From: Microbulbifer sp. HZ11
GTDB lineage: Bacteria > Pseudomonadota > Gammaproteobacteria > Pseudomonadales > Cellvibrionaceae
Reading direction: 5' to 3'
Assembly (NCBI RefSeq): GCF_000708675.1
Contig: NZ_JELR01000002.1
Location: 1,054,001-1,118,000, forward strand
DNA: 64,000 nucleotides
Shown: positions 50,691 to 60,178 of the stretch, in pieces
How the letters are laid out: the number at the start of each line of letters is the position of its first letter
How positions within the stretch are numbered: position 1 is the stretch's first letter
The notes under the pieces: generated by a model
Databases searched by the model: none
What the model saw: the letters and a program-made list of their open reading frames with translations, nothing else
What the model was told of the DNA's origin: nothing
Program-made: the position numbers and the translations under genes

Positions 50691-52316
50691 TTATTCGAAG
50701 GGTATTCCGGCCTCCGCGAGCACAGACTGAAGCGGCTTCAGTTGCTCACGCAGCTGCTGCCACTTGTTCACCGATGACCGGTACACCGGTTGCCGAACCT
50801 GTGCCGCGCTCGCCGTAGCCGTTCCCCCGTCCTGAGCAAAGTAGGTTTCCAAAACCCGGTCACTCCACGGAACACCACACGCTTTGTACAAGGCGCGGCT
50901 CTCCGACGGCAAATCACCGACCAGATCTTCATAGCGCACATCGATAACCCGCTGCGAAAATACCTTTTGCCAGTGCGCCATTAGCTGTCGATAAGAACAG
51001 TAGTAAGCGGCCAATTCTTTCTGATCATAGGAGAAGGGGTATGCACTCTTGAACAGGGTTTTATAGATCGCATAGCAGGTATCCATCGGGTTCCGATCCA
51101 GGTGCACAATCTTGGCCGCAGGCAGTGCCCTGGCAATCCATCCCAGATAGAGGAAATTCATCGGATTTTTATCAATGATCCGCTTCACTCCGGCCAATTC
51201 GGCACGGGCCCTCATCTGATCGACATATGCACGTCCAACACCTGTGATATCAAGATGATCGCCTGCATTCAGAATGATATTGCCGCCCTTGTTGTATCGA
51301 CCACTCTCACTGGCAGATTGAAGTAACAAACGCGCAAAAGTGTCCGGCTCTCCTGCAGAGGTGACCTCACCGGAAGCACATAAAATGCGGTCGAGAAGTG
51401 TCGAGCCCGTACGCGGCATTCCAAGTACAAAAATAATATCCCGCCCCTGATCTTCAGGAACTTCTTTACCCGACAGGAAATCCTGATCAAAAACATCTTC
51501 GATCTCGGCCATTACGGAAACATCACGATCTACTTGATAGTCAATATTCTTCCGCCGCGACTGAGCACCTTTCTGCAACGCCGCAAAACTGGCCTTAAAA
51601 TCTCCCAGATCCTCAAACTCTTTTGCCAGCGCGAAATTTAATTGAACTTCCGCAACCTCTGGCAACCCCTCGCTTTCAGCCAGCACACATAACTCAGAGA
51701 TGTGATTGCGATCGGCAGTCTGCTTGCGCAAATCCGATCGATTTTTATAAGCCTCCCAGTCGTCCGGCTTAAGGGCGATGACCTGGTTATACAAGGTTTC
51801 TGCTCGCTCCAGGTTACCCATGGCACGATTGGCCGCGGCACAGTTGAACAATAGCATTGGCTCATCGGGCTGCTTGGACATCGCCAACTCGAACACCGAA
51901 AGTGCACGCTGATGGCACTCACAGACAGTTAACAGGTAACCCAATTGAGAAAGCGTTGACGTATCCAGGGATTCTGCATTCTCAAATTCCGCCGATTGAA
52001 GCACCGCTATAGCGCCCGCAATATCTCCCTCCCGTAGATAGCTGGAGGCCATATGGAGAAGTATCGGGCGACGCCTTGGAAAATTATCCGAGTACAGGGC
52101 CAAAGCTTGCTGAAGCTGGCTTCTCGCTGCTGAAAACTGCTGCCGTCCAATCAGAATATCCGCACACAGCCGTCTACCACTGGCAAACTCTGGTGACAGC
52201 TCAATCACTTTACGAATCACTCTTTCAGCCTCCTGCAGATTACCGGACTGAAAAAGCTTTCTGGCTTTGGTATAGGCTTGCTTTACTTCATTACTTGGCT
52301 CGGCACTCAAAGACAT
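50691..52316 (-). CDS. TPR-containing sulfotransferase
   Basis: 541 residues. About 250 N-terminal residues form TPR-like repeats (ARKLFQSGNLQEAERVIRKVIELSPEFASGRRL). The C-terminal half is a P-loop sulfotransferase: the PAPS 5'-phosphosulfate loop GMPRTGSTLLDRILCASGEV, the 3'-phosphate site HLDRNPMDTCYAIYK, and the tail YRSSVNKWQQL. It would transfer sulfate from PAPS to an unknown acceptor. Directly downstream of a TonB receptor on the same strand (107 bp and a terminator between). Such receptor-sulfotransferase pairs recur in marine gammaproteobacteria and sphingomonads; their role is unclear. Confidence 0.9.
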   Translation of the reverse strand: MSLSAEPSNEVKQAYTKARKLFQSGNLQEAERVIRKVIELSPEFASGRRLCADILIGRQQFSAARSQLQQALALYSDNFPRRRPILLHMASSYLREGDIAGAIAVLQSAEFENAESLDTSTLSQLGYLLTVCECHQRALSVFELAMSKQPDEPMLLFNCAAANRAMGNLERAETLYNQVIALKPDDWEAYKNRSDLRKQTADRNHISELCVLAESEGLPEVAEVQLNFALAKEFEDLGDFKASFAALQKGAQSRRKNIDYQVDRDVSVMAEIEDVFDQDFLSGKEVPEDQGRDIIFVLGMPRTGSTLLDRILCASGEVTSAGEPDTFARLLLQSASESGRYNKGGNIILNAGDHLDITGVGRAYVDQMRARAELAGVKRIIDKNPMNFLYLGWIARALPAAKIVHLDRNPMDTCYAIYKTLFKSAYPFSYDQKELAAYYCSYRQLMAHWQKVFSQRVIDVRYEDLVGDLPSESRALYKACGVPWSDRVLETYFAQDGGTATASAAQVRQPVYRSSVNKWQQLREQLKPLQSVLAEAGIPFE

Positions 52317-52367
52317 GTTTCCGACCTGGCTGATTTACACAGAGCAGTGTACCCGTTTCCCGGATAT

Positions 52368-52392
52368 AAAAAAGCCGGCCAAATGGCCGGCT
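52368..52392 (-). terminator. Intrinsic terminator after the fourth TonB receptor
   Basis: AGCCGGCC (52373-52380), AAAT, GGCCGGCT (52385-52392); the minus strand ends in six T residues. It lies 32 bases past the receptor stop. Confidence 0.92.
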
Positions 52393-52423
52393 AAATAAGA
52401 TCTAGGAAAACAACAATGGATGT

Positions 52424-54868
52424 TTAGAAGTGATAGCGACCAGAAACACCTAAAGTACGCGGCAGGCTGATGTAGTCTTTAGAGGAATTACCGTAGAAAC
52501 TCTCCGCCGGATCGGTACCCATATGAGCTTCGGTCAGTGCCCCGGTTACACCATCTTCGTTGAAAAGGTTCTTGGCATAAAGGGTGACGTCCCAGTCGTC
52601 TGCCACGAGGGTACTGCTCAGGTTCCACAACTGGAATCCATCGAACTCTGCAGATGTCTTACCGGTGCCGATGGAGTTTGAGGTTTCTGATTGATAATAA
52701 CCATTCAAGCGACTAACCAGCGTGAATGCGCCCAGGGTAGCGGTGTGGTCCATTGCTACCGACAGAGTATGCTCGGCGGTGCCCGGCAAACTAGCACCTG
52801 ACTCTGCAACAATGTATTCCCCAGTGACACCACTGCCCTGGAAGTTACCGTAGGGCTGATAGAAATCTGCAGTCAGTTCAGCATCCACAAATGCGTAACC
52901 TAGGTTGTAGCCGATGCTCTCAGTCAGGTCCCCCTGAAGCTCAACTTCAAGTCCCTGGGTTCTGGCTTCATCCCCATTGACCGCAGCAAAGAAGCCCCAG
53001 TTTGCCGTCGATGTATTCAGCTGGGGGTCACTCCAGTCCATACGGAAGAGAGACACGGTGTAACGTAGAGAGTCAGTGGTGCCTTTCACACCCAGCTCGT
53101 AGTTCATCACCTGGTCGGATCCATACTGCAGGTAATCCGGGCTCTCGGCAAAGCCGCCGACCAGAGGCACTGCATTGGCGCCGCCACGGCGATAGCCTTC
53201 GGAAACGGTAGCGTACAGCATGGTGTCCGCACTCATATCCCAGGAGACATTGGCCTTCAGCAGGGTATCGCTCTCCTCGGTAGTAAAGCTGGCTTTGGTG
53301 TCTTCTTCCGGCTCGGGCCAGATCGGCAGCTGCAGTACACTGTCATTGGTCAGCTTGTTATCGAAGTGACGCAGGCCAAGGGTCATACGGAAAGTGTCGG
53401 AGAAATTGAACGTGGTTTCACCGAAAATGGCCGCATCGGTAAAGCTCTGGTTACGGCGGAAGTAGAAATCCTGGTCCTGGACGTTTGCACCCCAGCTCGC
53501 AAATTCTTCAGCGAAGGAAAGCCCGGGAGTCCACACTGCGGGTGCTTCTGCGGCCCACGCTGCCCAACCCGGCATATAGCTGTTCTGACCCGCGTTGCTC
53601 TCCTGATCCATATAGAAGAAGCCAGCGACCCAGTCGACAAACTGATCACCATTGGATACCAGACGGATTTCCTGTACCAAGGCGCTGTCGTCATAGAAGC
53701 GCTCCGCCTGTGCCAACGGTCTTGGCGAACCACCGTAGTAAGCGCCAAACCAGTCGTTCTGCGCGTAGAAACCGGAGTTGTCACTGATGGCAATACCGTC
53801 GTGGGAATAGTTAGAGGTACTGGAGGTAAAGGTTGCAAAACCCATATCCAGCGAGATCTCCAGCGCGGTAAGAGACACGTCCCGCTCGGACGGCTCCAGA
53901 GTCACCGCGCCATTTTCGTAATCATCGTAAAACTCTTCTTCACCACTCACCCAGTTGCTGCCGCGGGTGACCTGGCGGCGCCCGCCAATTTCATCGCTCT
54001 GCATCTGGTGAGAAAGCTGCACACTCAGTTCATCATTCGGCTCAATCAGCAACGACGCACGTGCATAGGTAATCTCTACGGTATCCGCATCCTCTACACT
54101 ACGGAATACCGGTGCCCCATTGGCAATGTCACCGCCGGCCGCAACCGGAGCGCCCTGGGAATCAAGCTCGTAAACGTTGGTGTAGTCAACAATACCATCG
54201 TTGTCGATCATACCCGCGGAAGCGCGCAGCGCCATTTTTTCACCCAGGGGAATATTGACCAGTGCGTCGGCACTGAAGTTGGTGCCACCAGAGCCCTCAG
54301 TCTGGCTGATGCTGCTACCCACTTTCGCTTCAAACCCATCGGTAGAGGGTTTGGCCATGATGTAGCGAACGGTACCCGCCAGAGAGCCTGATCCATACAG
54401 CGTACCCTGCGGGCCACGCAGCACTTCCACGCGTTCAATATCCTTAAGAATAAAGTTTCCGTACAGAGGCGTGTCATCAACGTAAGTGGCAACGGTCGGT
54501 ACAGCGGAAAGAGGAACATCACCGTTCGCACCGCTGTCGACATTCATACCACGGATAATGACACCATTGACGGTGCCCGAATTGCGGTAGCCCCGGTCAA
54601 CGACGGTCAGCCCCGGAACACTGCGCATCATTTCTGCCGCATCGGTGATCTGCCCTGCTTCGAGCTCATCCCCGCTTACAGCAGAAATGTTGTATGGAAT
54701 ATCCTGAACACTCTCCGCACGGCGGGTAGCAGTCACAATCACTTCCTCAATCAGTGATTCTTGCGCACTCGCCAGCTGCGGAACGGATAGCAGTGTACCC
54801 GCGGATACTGCCGCGACGGCGGTTGCCAGTGTGGATTTGCTGAAACCCTGCTTGTTTGGTTGTTTCAT
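52424..54868 (-). CDS. TonB-dependent receptor (sphingomonad-like class)
   Basis: 814 residues. The signal peptide ends near QLASAQ, then TonB-box-like IEEVIVTATRRAESVQDIPYN, plug motifs (MMRSVPGLTVVDRG, VIIRGMNVDSG, IERVEVLRGPQGTLYGSGSLAGTVRYI) and a barrel ending SGRYHF. The IPYNISAV plug and RGPQGTLYG segment differ from the three uronate-locus receptors and match the broad siderophore/aromatic/oligopeptide-type class. The cargo is unknown. It lies between the sulfotransferase and nitrilase genes, all on the minus strand, with ACTGG-type boxes in its promoter region. Confidence 0.93.
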   Translation of the reverse strand: MKQPNKQGFSKSTLATAVAAVSAGTLLSVPQLASAQESLIEEVIVTATRRAESVQDIPYNISAVSGDELEAGQITDAAEMMRSVPGLTVVDRGYRNSGTVNGVIIRGMNVDSGANGDVPLSAVPTVATYVDDTPLYGNFILKDIERVEVLRGPQGTLYGSGSLAGTVRYIMAKPSTDGFEAKVGSSISQTEGSGGTNFSADALVNIPLGEKMALRASAGMIDNDGIVDYTNVYELDSQGAPVAAGGDIANGAPVFRSVEDADTVEITYARASLLIEPNDELSVQLSHQMQSDEIGGRRQVTRGSNWVSGEEEFYDDYENGAVTLEPSERDVSLTALEISLDMGFATFTSSTSNYSHDGIAISDNSGFYAQNDWFGAYYGGSPRPLAQAERFYDDSALVQEIRLVSNGDQFVDWVAGFFYMDQESNAGQNSYMPGWAAWAAEAPAVWTPGLSFAEEFASWGANVQDQDFYFRRNQSFTDAAIFGETTFNFSDTFRMTLGLRHFDNKLTNDSVLQLPIWPEPEEDTKASFTTEESDTLLKANVSWDMSADTMLYATVSEGYRRGGANAVPLVGGFAESPDYLQYGSDQVMNYELGVKGTTDSLRYTVSLFRMDWSDPQLNTSTANWGFFAAVNGDEARTQGLEVELQGDLTESIGYNLGYAFVDAELTADFYQPYGNFQGSGVTGEYIVAESGASLPGTAEHTLSVAMDHTATLGAFTLVSRLNGYYQSETSNSIGTGKTSAEFDGFQLWNLSSTLVADDWDVTLYAKNLFNEDGVTGALTEAHMGTDPAESFYGNSSKDYISLPRTLGVSGRYHF

Positions 54869-54955
54869 GATGCCCTCTGCTAGGTTTGGATCTCTTATTT
54901 TGAGTTTTCGCCGCTGGCCAAACTGCGCCGGCTTTTATTGTGATTCTTTTGTATA

Positions 54956-55008
54956 ACTGGACCCTGGCCTATACCTAGTGCCAGTTAGTCTACAACGACT
55001 GGTCCAGT
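54956..55008. promoter_or_regulatory. ACTGG-type repeats before the fourth TonB receptor
   Basis: ACTGGACC (54956-54963), CTGGC (54964-54968), its inverted copy GCCAG (54980-54984) and the perfect 11-base palindrome ACTGGTCCAGT (54998-55008) cluster 88-140 bp before the receptor start. TGGACC/TGGTCC elements also occur in the nitrilase-MFS divergent region. They may be binding sites of one regulator; the MocR-type protein at 57506 is a candidate. Confidence 0.45.
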
Positions 55009-55063
55009 TTGTTGTGGTTGTTAAAAGCCATCCTGTGAGAAATGAACTTTTGCTTCGCCGGTC

Positions 55064-55918
55064 TTATTCCGGCACTTTCAGCTCGCCAAGCTGCTCCAGC
55101 GCAGGGGATACCGCACCCCGCTCGTACTGTGGATAGTGCACCTTGCCATCGCGGAAACTTTTCAGGGTTTGTCCCAGACCTTTCATGCCGCGCTCACGTA
55201 CCTGAGCAACTTTTTCTACATCAATAAACAGAGCGATAATTTCTTCCTCAATAGAGGCCTCATGCAGGGTATCGCCTTCTGGTCCGACAATGATCGAGCG
55301 GCCGTTGCCCTGCTCGCCGGCTCCGTTTACATCGACGATGTAACACTGGTTCATCACCGCACTGGCGCGCACCATGGAAAGCTCGTCTTTGCGATCGATG
55401 GTGTCGGTTTTGGTGGGGTGGATAATCACTTCTGCACCCATCCAGGCCATGGCTCGGGTGGTTTCGGGGAACCACATGTCGTAGCAGATGGAGACCCCAA
55501 AGCGCCCCACCTCGGGCACATCAAATACAACAAACTGATCTCCCGCGGTGACGCCTTTTTCGTAAGGCAGGAAGGGGTAGATCTTGCGATAGCGGGCGAT
55601 GACCTCACCGGCTGGATTGATCACCGGCGTGGTGTTGAACACGGCGCTGCCGCACTTTTCATACATGGATCCCGGAATCAGCCAGATTCCCAGTTCCCTT
55701 GCGGTACGGCAGAAAGCTTCCTCTTCCGCAGAGGGCAGCTCGCGGGCGTGTTGCGCGCCGACACCACGCAGAGCCAACTCGCTCAGTACGATCATTTTGA
55801 CCCAGGGGTAGCGCAACTTGGTGCGCTGGATTTTCTGCAGCAGCAGCTCCAGATTGTCTGCCTCATCCAGTTTCAATTGCAGTGCTGCTATTCCGAAAGA
55901 CCTGCGGTTGCTACTCAT
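55064..55918 (-). CDS. Nitrilase-superfamily carbon-nitrogen hydrolase
   Basis: 284 residues from MSSNRRSFGIAALQ (55918), the usual superfamily length; AGGA lies about 10 bases upstream, and the longer frame to 56128 lacks similarity. The catalytic triad is visible: E47 in VLSELAL, K112 in RYRKIYPF and C145 in VSICYDMWFPE. It hydrolyses an amide or nitrile carbon-nitrogen bond in the cytoplasm. Its place between a TonB receptor and a divergent MFS transporter suggests that imported nitrogen compounds are its substrates, which is inference. Confidence 0.9.
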   Translation of the reverse strand: MSSNRRSFGIAALQLKLDEADNLELLLQKIQRTKLRYPWVKMIVLSELALRGVGAQHARELPSAEEEAFCRTARELGIWLIPGSMYEKCGSAVFNTTPVINPAGEVIARYRKIYPFLPYEKGVTAGDQFVVFDVPEVGRFGVSICYDMWFPETTRAMAWMGAEVIIHPTKTDTIDRKDELSMVRASAVMNQCYIVDVNGAGEQGNGRSIIVGPEGDTLHEASIEEEIIALFIDVEKVAQVRERGMKGLGQTLKSFRDGKVHYPQYERGAVSPALEQLGELKVPE

Positions 55919-56245
55919 CACACCGGTTCCTGGTTCTGGATTATTGATTTTTGTTGTTGCCGCCGCCTTGCCGGTGCTTTCCGGGCAGCGTTGGCCAGCT
56001 GGATTAATACTGGCGCAGAGCGAGACGCGGCTATAGGGCCAGATGGGCGGGATACATGAGTCCAAAGCCGAGGAGGTCGCGGAATGGCGGATTTGGACCC
56101 AACTGCGAGCCGGATCTGGCACTATCACACGCGCTGTAATAAGTTAGCTTTGGTCCGGCACAGGAACCGACCGCGACAACCGCTGAACGGACGTCGGTTC
56201 AAGGGATAAGACAGATAACAAATTGCCACAATCGCCGGAGTACCC
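55919..56245. promoter_or_regulatory. Divergent nitrilase/MFS promoter region with TTTGG(A/T)CC boxes
   Basis: This 327-bp region holds TTTGGACCC (56092-56100), TTTGGTCCGG (56149-56158) and an inverted TTTGGACTC (complement of 56058-56066). They share TGG(A/T)CC with the boxes before the TonB receptor (54956-55008). No small gene is recognised here. Confidence 0.42.
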
Positions 56246-57493
56246 ATGGAAAATCCCCCCCAGTCTGCAGCAACAGATGCCCCAGAATCAGGCTATTCCG
56301 GAAAAAGAATTCCCGATGCGGCCGCTGGAAATAGTCTTTTAGTCAGCAACGGCTGGATCGCGAGCATCTTTCTCGCGTTTCTTTCGTCTGCGGGCCTTTA
56401 CTATGTGAACATCTTTCCGGTCATTGTGGACGCACTGATGGCGGGTGCGGGGTTAAGTGCCGAACAGGCGGGGCAGATCACCTTTGCCAACACCATGGGC
56501 GCGGTGATCGGAGCATTTACGGTTTCCTGGCTGATCCGGTACATTCCGCGCTGGAAGCGCGCTGCGGCGATACTACTGTGCTGCTCTATCGGCATGGATG
56601 TGCTGACCATTCAGCTAGCCAATCTGGACCTGCTGATTCCGTTGCGACTGGTGCACGGGATTCTCGGCGGCGCCCTGGTAGGGTTGGGGTTTGCGGTCAT
56701 TGCCCGCAGCGGTATTGCCGGGCGCAGTTACAGCATGGTGCTGTTGGTGCAATACACCGGCGGGGCCATCGGGGTGGGATTTCTGCCTGCGCTGGTGGTG
56801 GAACACGGCACCTATGTGCCTTTCTTTGCGCTGATTACCTTCAGCGTCATCACACTGCTGATGCTGCCGCTGATTGCCGATTACCCGCTACCAACGGAAG
56901 CTGAGAGTCGCGCGCACGCGGAAAGCGCAGCGCCGCTGCCACTGGCGCCCATCATCATCACTCTGATTGCGCTGTTCTGCTTCCAGTTCGCAAACATGGC
57001 GCTGTTCGCTTTCATTTTCGACCTGGGCAAAACCTTTGGATTGCCCCTGGGTTTTATCAGCCAGACCCTGTTCTGGGCAAACCTGATTGCCATTGGTGGC
57101 GCCGCGCTGGCGGCGGTGACCGGCCAGAAATATCCCCTGGCCAAACCCCTGGCTGCGGCACTGATCATTACCCTACTCGGCCTGCTGCTGTTTGTGTTCA
57201 GTGATATTCGCCCGCTATTTATTCTGGCCAATGTGGTTACCGGAATTACCTGGGCGTTCTGCGTACCCTATTTCCTGACCATGGCATCACGTTTTGACAG
57301 TGCCGGGCAGATGGGTGCGTTTGGTGGCTTCGCGTCGAAGCTGGGGCTGGCCTGTGGGCCACTGTTTGCGGGTTACTTTATTACCGGTGGTGGCAGCTAT
57401 ACCCAGCTGATCATTCTTACCGTTGCAGTATTGGCAATCTGTCTGATTGCGGTACCCGCGGCAGCGCGGCTCGATCGCGCTCCGGGGAACTGA
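56246..57493 (+). CDS. MFS transporter
   Basis: 415 residues with about 12 hydrophobic helices (for example SNGWIASIFLAFLSSAGLYYVNIF, AGQITFANTMGAVIGAFTVSWLI, PLAPIIITLIALFCFQFANMALFAFIF, LILTVAVLAICLIAVP). The cytosolic loop after helix 2 (IRYIPRWKRA) is a degenerate form of the MFS loop motif. Inner-membrane secondary transporter; the substrate is unknown. It is divergent from the nitrilase and convergent with the MocR regulator (12 bp gap), so it may carry the nitrilase substrate or product. Confidence 0.9.
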   Translation: MENPPQSAATDAPESGYSGKRIPDAAAGNSLLVSNGWIASIFLAFLSSAGLYYVNIFPVIVDALMAGAGLSAEQAGQITFANTMGAVIGAFTVSWLIRYIPRWKRAAAILLCCSIGMDVLTIQLANLDLLIPLRLVHGILGGALVGLGFAVIARSGIAGRSYSMVLLVQYTGGAIGVGFLPALVVEHGTYVPFFALITFSVITLLMLPLIADYPLPTEAESRAHAESAAPLPLAPIIITLIALFCFQFANMALFAFIFDLGKTFGLPLGFISQTLFWANLIAIGGAALAAVTGQKYPLAKPLAAALIITLLGLLLFVFSDIRPLFILANVVTGITWAFCVPYFLTMASRFDSAGQMGAFGGFASKLGLACGPLFAGYFITGGGSYTQLIILTVAVLAICLIAVPAAARLDRAPGN

Positions 57494-57505
57494 CGGGCAC
57501 GCGCG

Positions 57506-59305
57506 TTACTCATTGGCGATAATCGCCGCATCAATCAGTTTGCCGGTTTCATTGAACCACTTGATGCGGTGGCCATCGGTCACCACGTAGAAACTTGCCT
57601 TGCGGCCGTAGGACCAGGTGCGCCACTGGCGCACCCACTGGTCGCCGTCGAGCCACCAGCGGCCAGTGTCGGTCTCGTCCATCTCCACATCGTTGCGGGA
57701 ATAGCCGAGCATGGTGCCGTCCGGCTTCAGCTCGATACGATAGGACTCGCCCAGGGTGTTGGTGCCGAGGAATATGGCTCCCGGCATTTCCCGCTGCAAA
57801 TCTTCCGCGCTAAGGCGTCGGCCAGAAGCCACATCCAGTGACTCCTCTTCCGCCTGCAACTCGCCATTGATCAATTGCGCAAGCACTCGCACACCACCCT
57901 CGATTTTATCTGCATCGATCGCGGAAAAGCCAAGTCGCACGGCGCTGCCGTCCCCCACGGTCTCCAGCAACAAGCCGTTCTGTTCAGCACTGATCTGCAG
58001 CTGGGCACCATCCACATGTGGTGGTAACTCCAGCCAGCAGGCAGTGCCGCAGCTGGCACGGCGCACCTTTAACTTGGGCAGGTGGTACATCAGGGCTTCG
58101 CCCAGTGCGATCCAGCGCTCCTTCAGCTGCTGGGTGATTTTGAACAGCGCCGCATCCAGATGACCGGCCGCCACAAACTTGGCCAGCAAACGCTGATTGA
58201 GTGCGGGTACCCGCTCGCGCAGGGTGTAGCGCAGCGCGCGCAGTCGCTGAATCACCGGCTTCGGGGCAACCACAAAGGCAAGCTGCATCCCGGGGTCGAT
58301 GATCTTTGGAAATTGATAGAGATAGATAACCGAACTGCCACCCTCCATACTTTTCAGCGGTGGCAATGGATTGCCGTGGTAACAGAAATCATGATCACAG
58401 TCGTTTTCGATAACCACGGCCTGCTGCTCCCGCGCCTGCTTTAGCAGCTGTCGGCGACGCTCCAGGCTGGTGGTAACGGCGGTGGGATTGTGCACATTGG
58501 GCTGCAGGTAAATGCACTGAGACGTCTGGAAACTCTCATCCAGTAGCGGACCATCGGCATCCTGTGAAAGTGACTGTATCTGGGCTCCTGAGCGTCGAAA
58601 AATCTCACCGGTTTCACCGCCGGCAGGTTTGACCAGCGCAAGCCTGCGCTGGTTACCCAGCAGCAGTTCCCCCAGCAGATAGCAGGCCTGCTCTATACCG
58701 CTGGTCAGCAATATCTGCCCAGGTTCCACATAGATTCCCCGGCGCGGTAGCAGGCGGGTGCAGATCTGTTCCACCAGGTGGCGGTCGTCCTCGTTATTGC
58801 CGAGTGTGGCCCACTGCGCGACTTCCCGCGCGGTAAAAATATCCCGGGTGCACTCCCGCCATTCGGTGCTGGGGTAGAGCCGCGGATCATACTCGTTGCT
58901 GACAAATGGATAAGGATACTGAAGCCAGTTGGCGGGGCGGTTTTGCAGAGCCCGGCGGCTGACGGAAACGGGGTTGCAGTGAGTGCGCCAGAATTGTCGG
59001 TCGTCCTCATCCCGCTGCGGTTCACCGGCATTGTGACTGATCACCCCCTGCTGCGACACGGTTTCGCTGACATAGAAACCACTGCGCTCACGGGTTACCA
59101 GAAAACCATCATCCACCAGCTGTTGATAGGCAAGCACCACCGTATTGCGGGCAACACCAAGCTGCTCGGCCATTCGCCGCGATGAGGGCATTTTATGCCC
59201 CGCGGGAATGCTGCCAGACAGAATCCCCTGGATCAGTTTTTCACGGATTTGCTGCTGCAGACTTTTATCCGCAGCGGGATCGAGAACGATCAGTGCTTCG
59301 CTCAT
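57506..59305 (-). CDS. MocR-type GntR/aminotransferase-like regulator with extra C-terminal domain
   Basis: 599 residues. The winged helix (about residues 10-80) has PAGHKMPSSRRMAEQLGVARNTVVLAYQQLVDDGFLVTRERSGFYV. The PLP-fold part (about 130-490) has LLTSGIEQACYLLGELLL, the cofactor-binding Asp in VIENDCDHDFCYHGNPLPPL and the presumed Schiff-base Lys in YLYQFPKIIDPG, where most MocR proteins have a SFSK-like motif. Residues about 505-599 (PGAIFLGTNTLGESYRIEL..., GRWWLDGDQWVRQW) are an added beta-rich domain not found in typical 450-500-residue MocRs. It likely controls a neighbouring transport or nitrogen gene in response to PLP or an amino compound. Confidence 0.87.
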   Translation of the reverse strand: MSEALIVLDPAADKSLQQQIREKLIQGILSGSIPAGHKMPSSRRMAEQLGVARNTVVLAYQQLVDDGFLVTRERSGFYVSETVSQQGVISHNAGEPQRDEDDRQFWRTHCNPVSVSRRALQNRPANWLQYPYPFVSNEYDPRLYPSTEWRECTRDIFTAREVAQWATLGNNEDDRHLVEQICTRLLPRRGIYVEPGQILLTSGIEQACYLLGELLLGNQRRLALVKPAGGETGEIFRRSGAQIQSLSQDADGPLLDESFQTSQCIYLQPNVHNPTAVTTSLERRRQLLKQAREQQAVVIENDCDHDFCYHGNPLPPLKSMEGGSSVIYLYQFPKIIDPGMQLAFVVAPKPVIQRLRALRYTLRERVPALNQRLLAKFVAAGHLDAALFKITQQLKERWIALGEALMYHLPKLKVRRASCGTACWLELPPHVDGAQLQISAEQNGLLLETVGDGSAVRLGFSAIDADKIEGGVRVLAQLINGELQAEEESLDVASGRRLSAEDLQREMPGAIFLGTNTLGESYRIELKPDGTMLGYSRNDVEMDETDTGRWWLDGDQWVRQWRTWSYGRKASFYVVTDGHRIKWFNETGKLIDAAIIANE

Positions 59306-59468
59306 GAACGGCTCGTTATATTTGTTTTGGCCTGGTGCGTATTCTGGAGGTTGCCCGCAGTGTGCACGGCGCCCAGTCCAGATTCAAGCCGGCGTACCTC
59401 CGCGATACCGGGCCCCCGAACATCAGAGAGCCCGTCCGCGAAAGACTTTTCCAGCCTTCCCCAGGTAG

Positions 59469-60071
59469 TCAGCCAGTATGCGTATTGCGTGCCAACTTTT
59501 TCAAGCGAAATGCCAACCACACCAGGATGATGCCGAACACGATAGCGTAACTGCCGATCAGCCAGAGTAGTGCGAGGGCGCCGGCACCGGGCTTGAGCAA
59601 CAGGACCAGGCCAAAGATTACCGACAGGAAGCCCGCAAAAATCAACAGCCACTCGTGTTCAATTTCCTTGCGCAGGCGTAGGGCACCAACGATCTCGAAG
59701 ATACCGCGCACCAGTGCCCAGGCACCAATAAAAATCACCAGCACCAGCGCGGTCACCTGTGGATAAACGAAGGTGAGAATCCCTGCGGCAATACCGGTGA
59801 TACCCACAAACAATAGCCACCAAAGGGACGAACGCTCCACCTGGCCGCGCCCCTTGATCGCGCCGTAAAGTGCCACCACGCCGTCAATCAAGGTATAAAT
59901 CGCGAATAGAAACACCAGACTAAGCAGGGAGATACCCGGCCAGATAAACGTGAGCACGCCAAATGCTATGGCGAACAGACCACGCAGCAGCGCCACCCAC
60001 CAGTTATCGGCCATGGCGCGCAGTAATGGGCGGGAAGACAGAGATACTTGAGAGTCACTTTCGGGTGCCAT
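59469..60071 (-). CDS. HdeD-family membrane protein
   Basis: 200 residues from MAPESDSQVSLSSRPLL (60071), chosen for the perfect AGGAGG ribosome site 6 bases upstream. Six hydrophobic helices in three repeated pairs (WWVALLRGLFAIAFGVLTFIWPGISLLSLVFLFAIYTLIDGVVALYGAI, then two similar pairs) are the HdeD/DUF308 pattern. HdeD of E. coli is linked to acid resistance at high cell density, but most homologues have no known function. It is not in an obvious operon. Confidence 0.9.
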   Translation of the reverse strand: MAPESDSQVSLSSRPLLRAMADNWWVALLRGLFAIAFGVLTFIWPGISLLSLVFLFAIYTLIDGVVALYGAIKGRGQVERSSLWWLLFVGITGIAAGILTFVYPQVTALVLVIFIGAWALVRGIFEIVGALRLRKEIEHEWLLIFAGFLSVIFGLVLLLKPGAGALALLWLIGSYAIVFGIILVWLAFRLKKLARNTHTG

Positions 60072-60178
60072 GGGCGCCTCCTGACTATGGGTGCCCCGAT
60101 GCGGGATCACCGTCAAGCCGGAGTTTTAATCTCCGGGAAAGCGAAAAACGAGATTATTTTTTTCAGGCGCAGCCGGTG

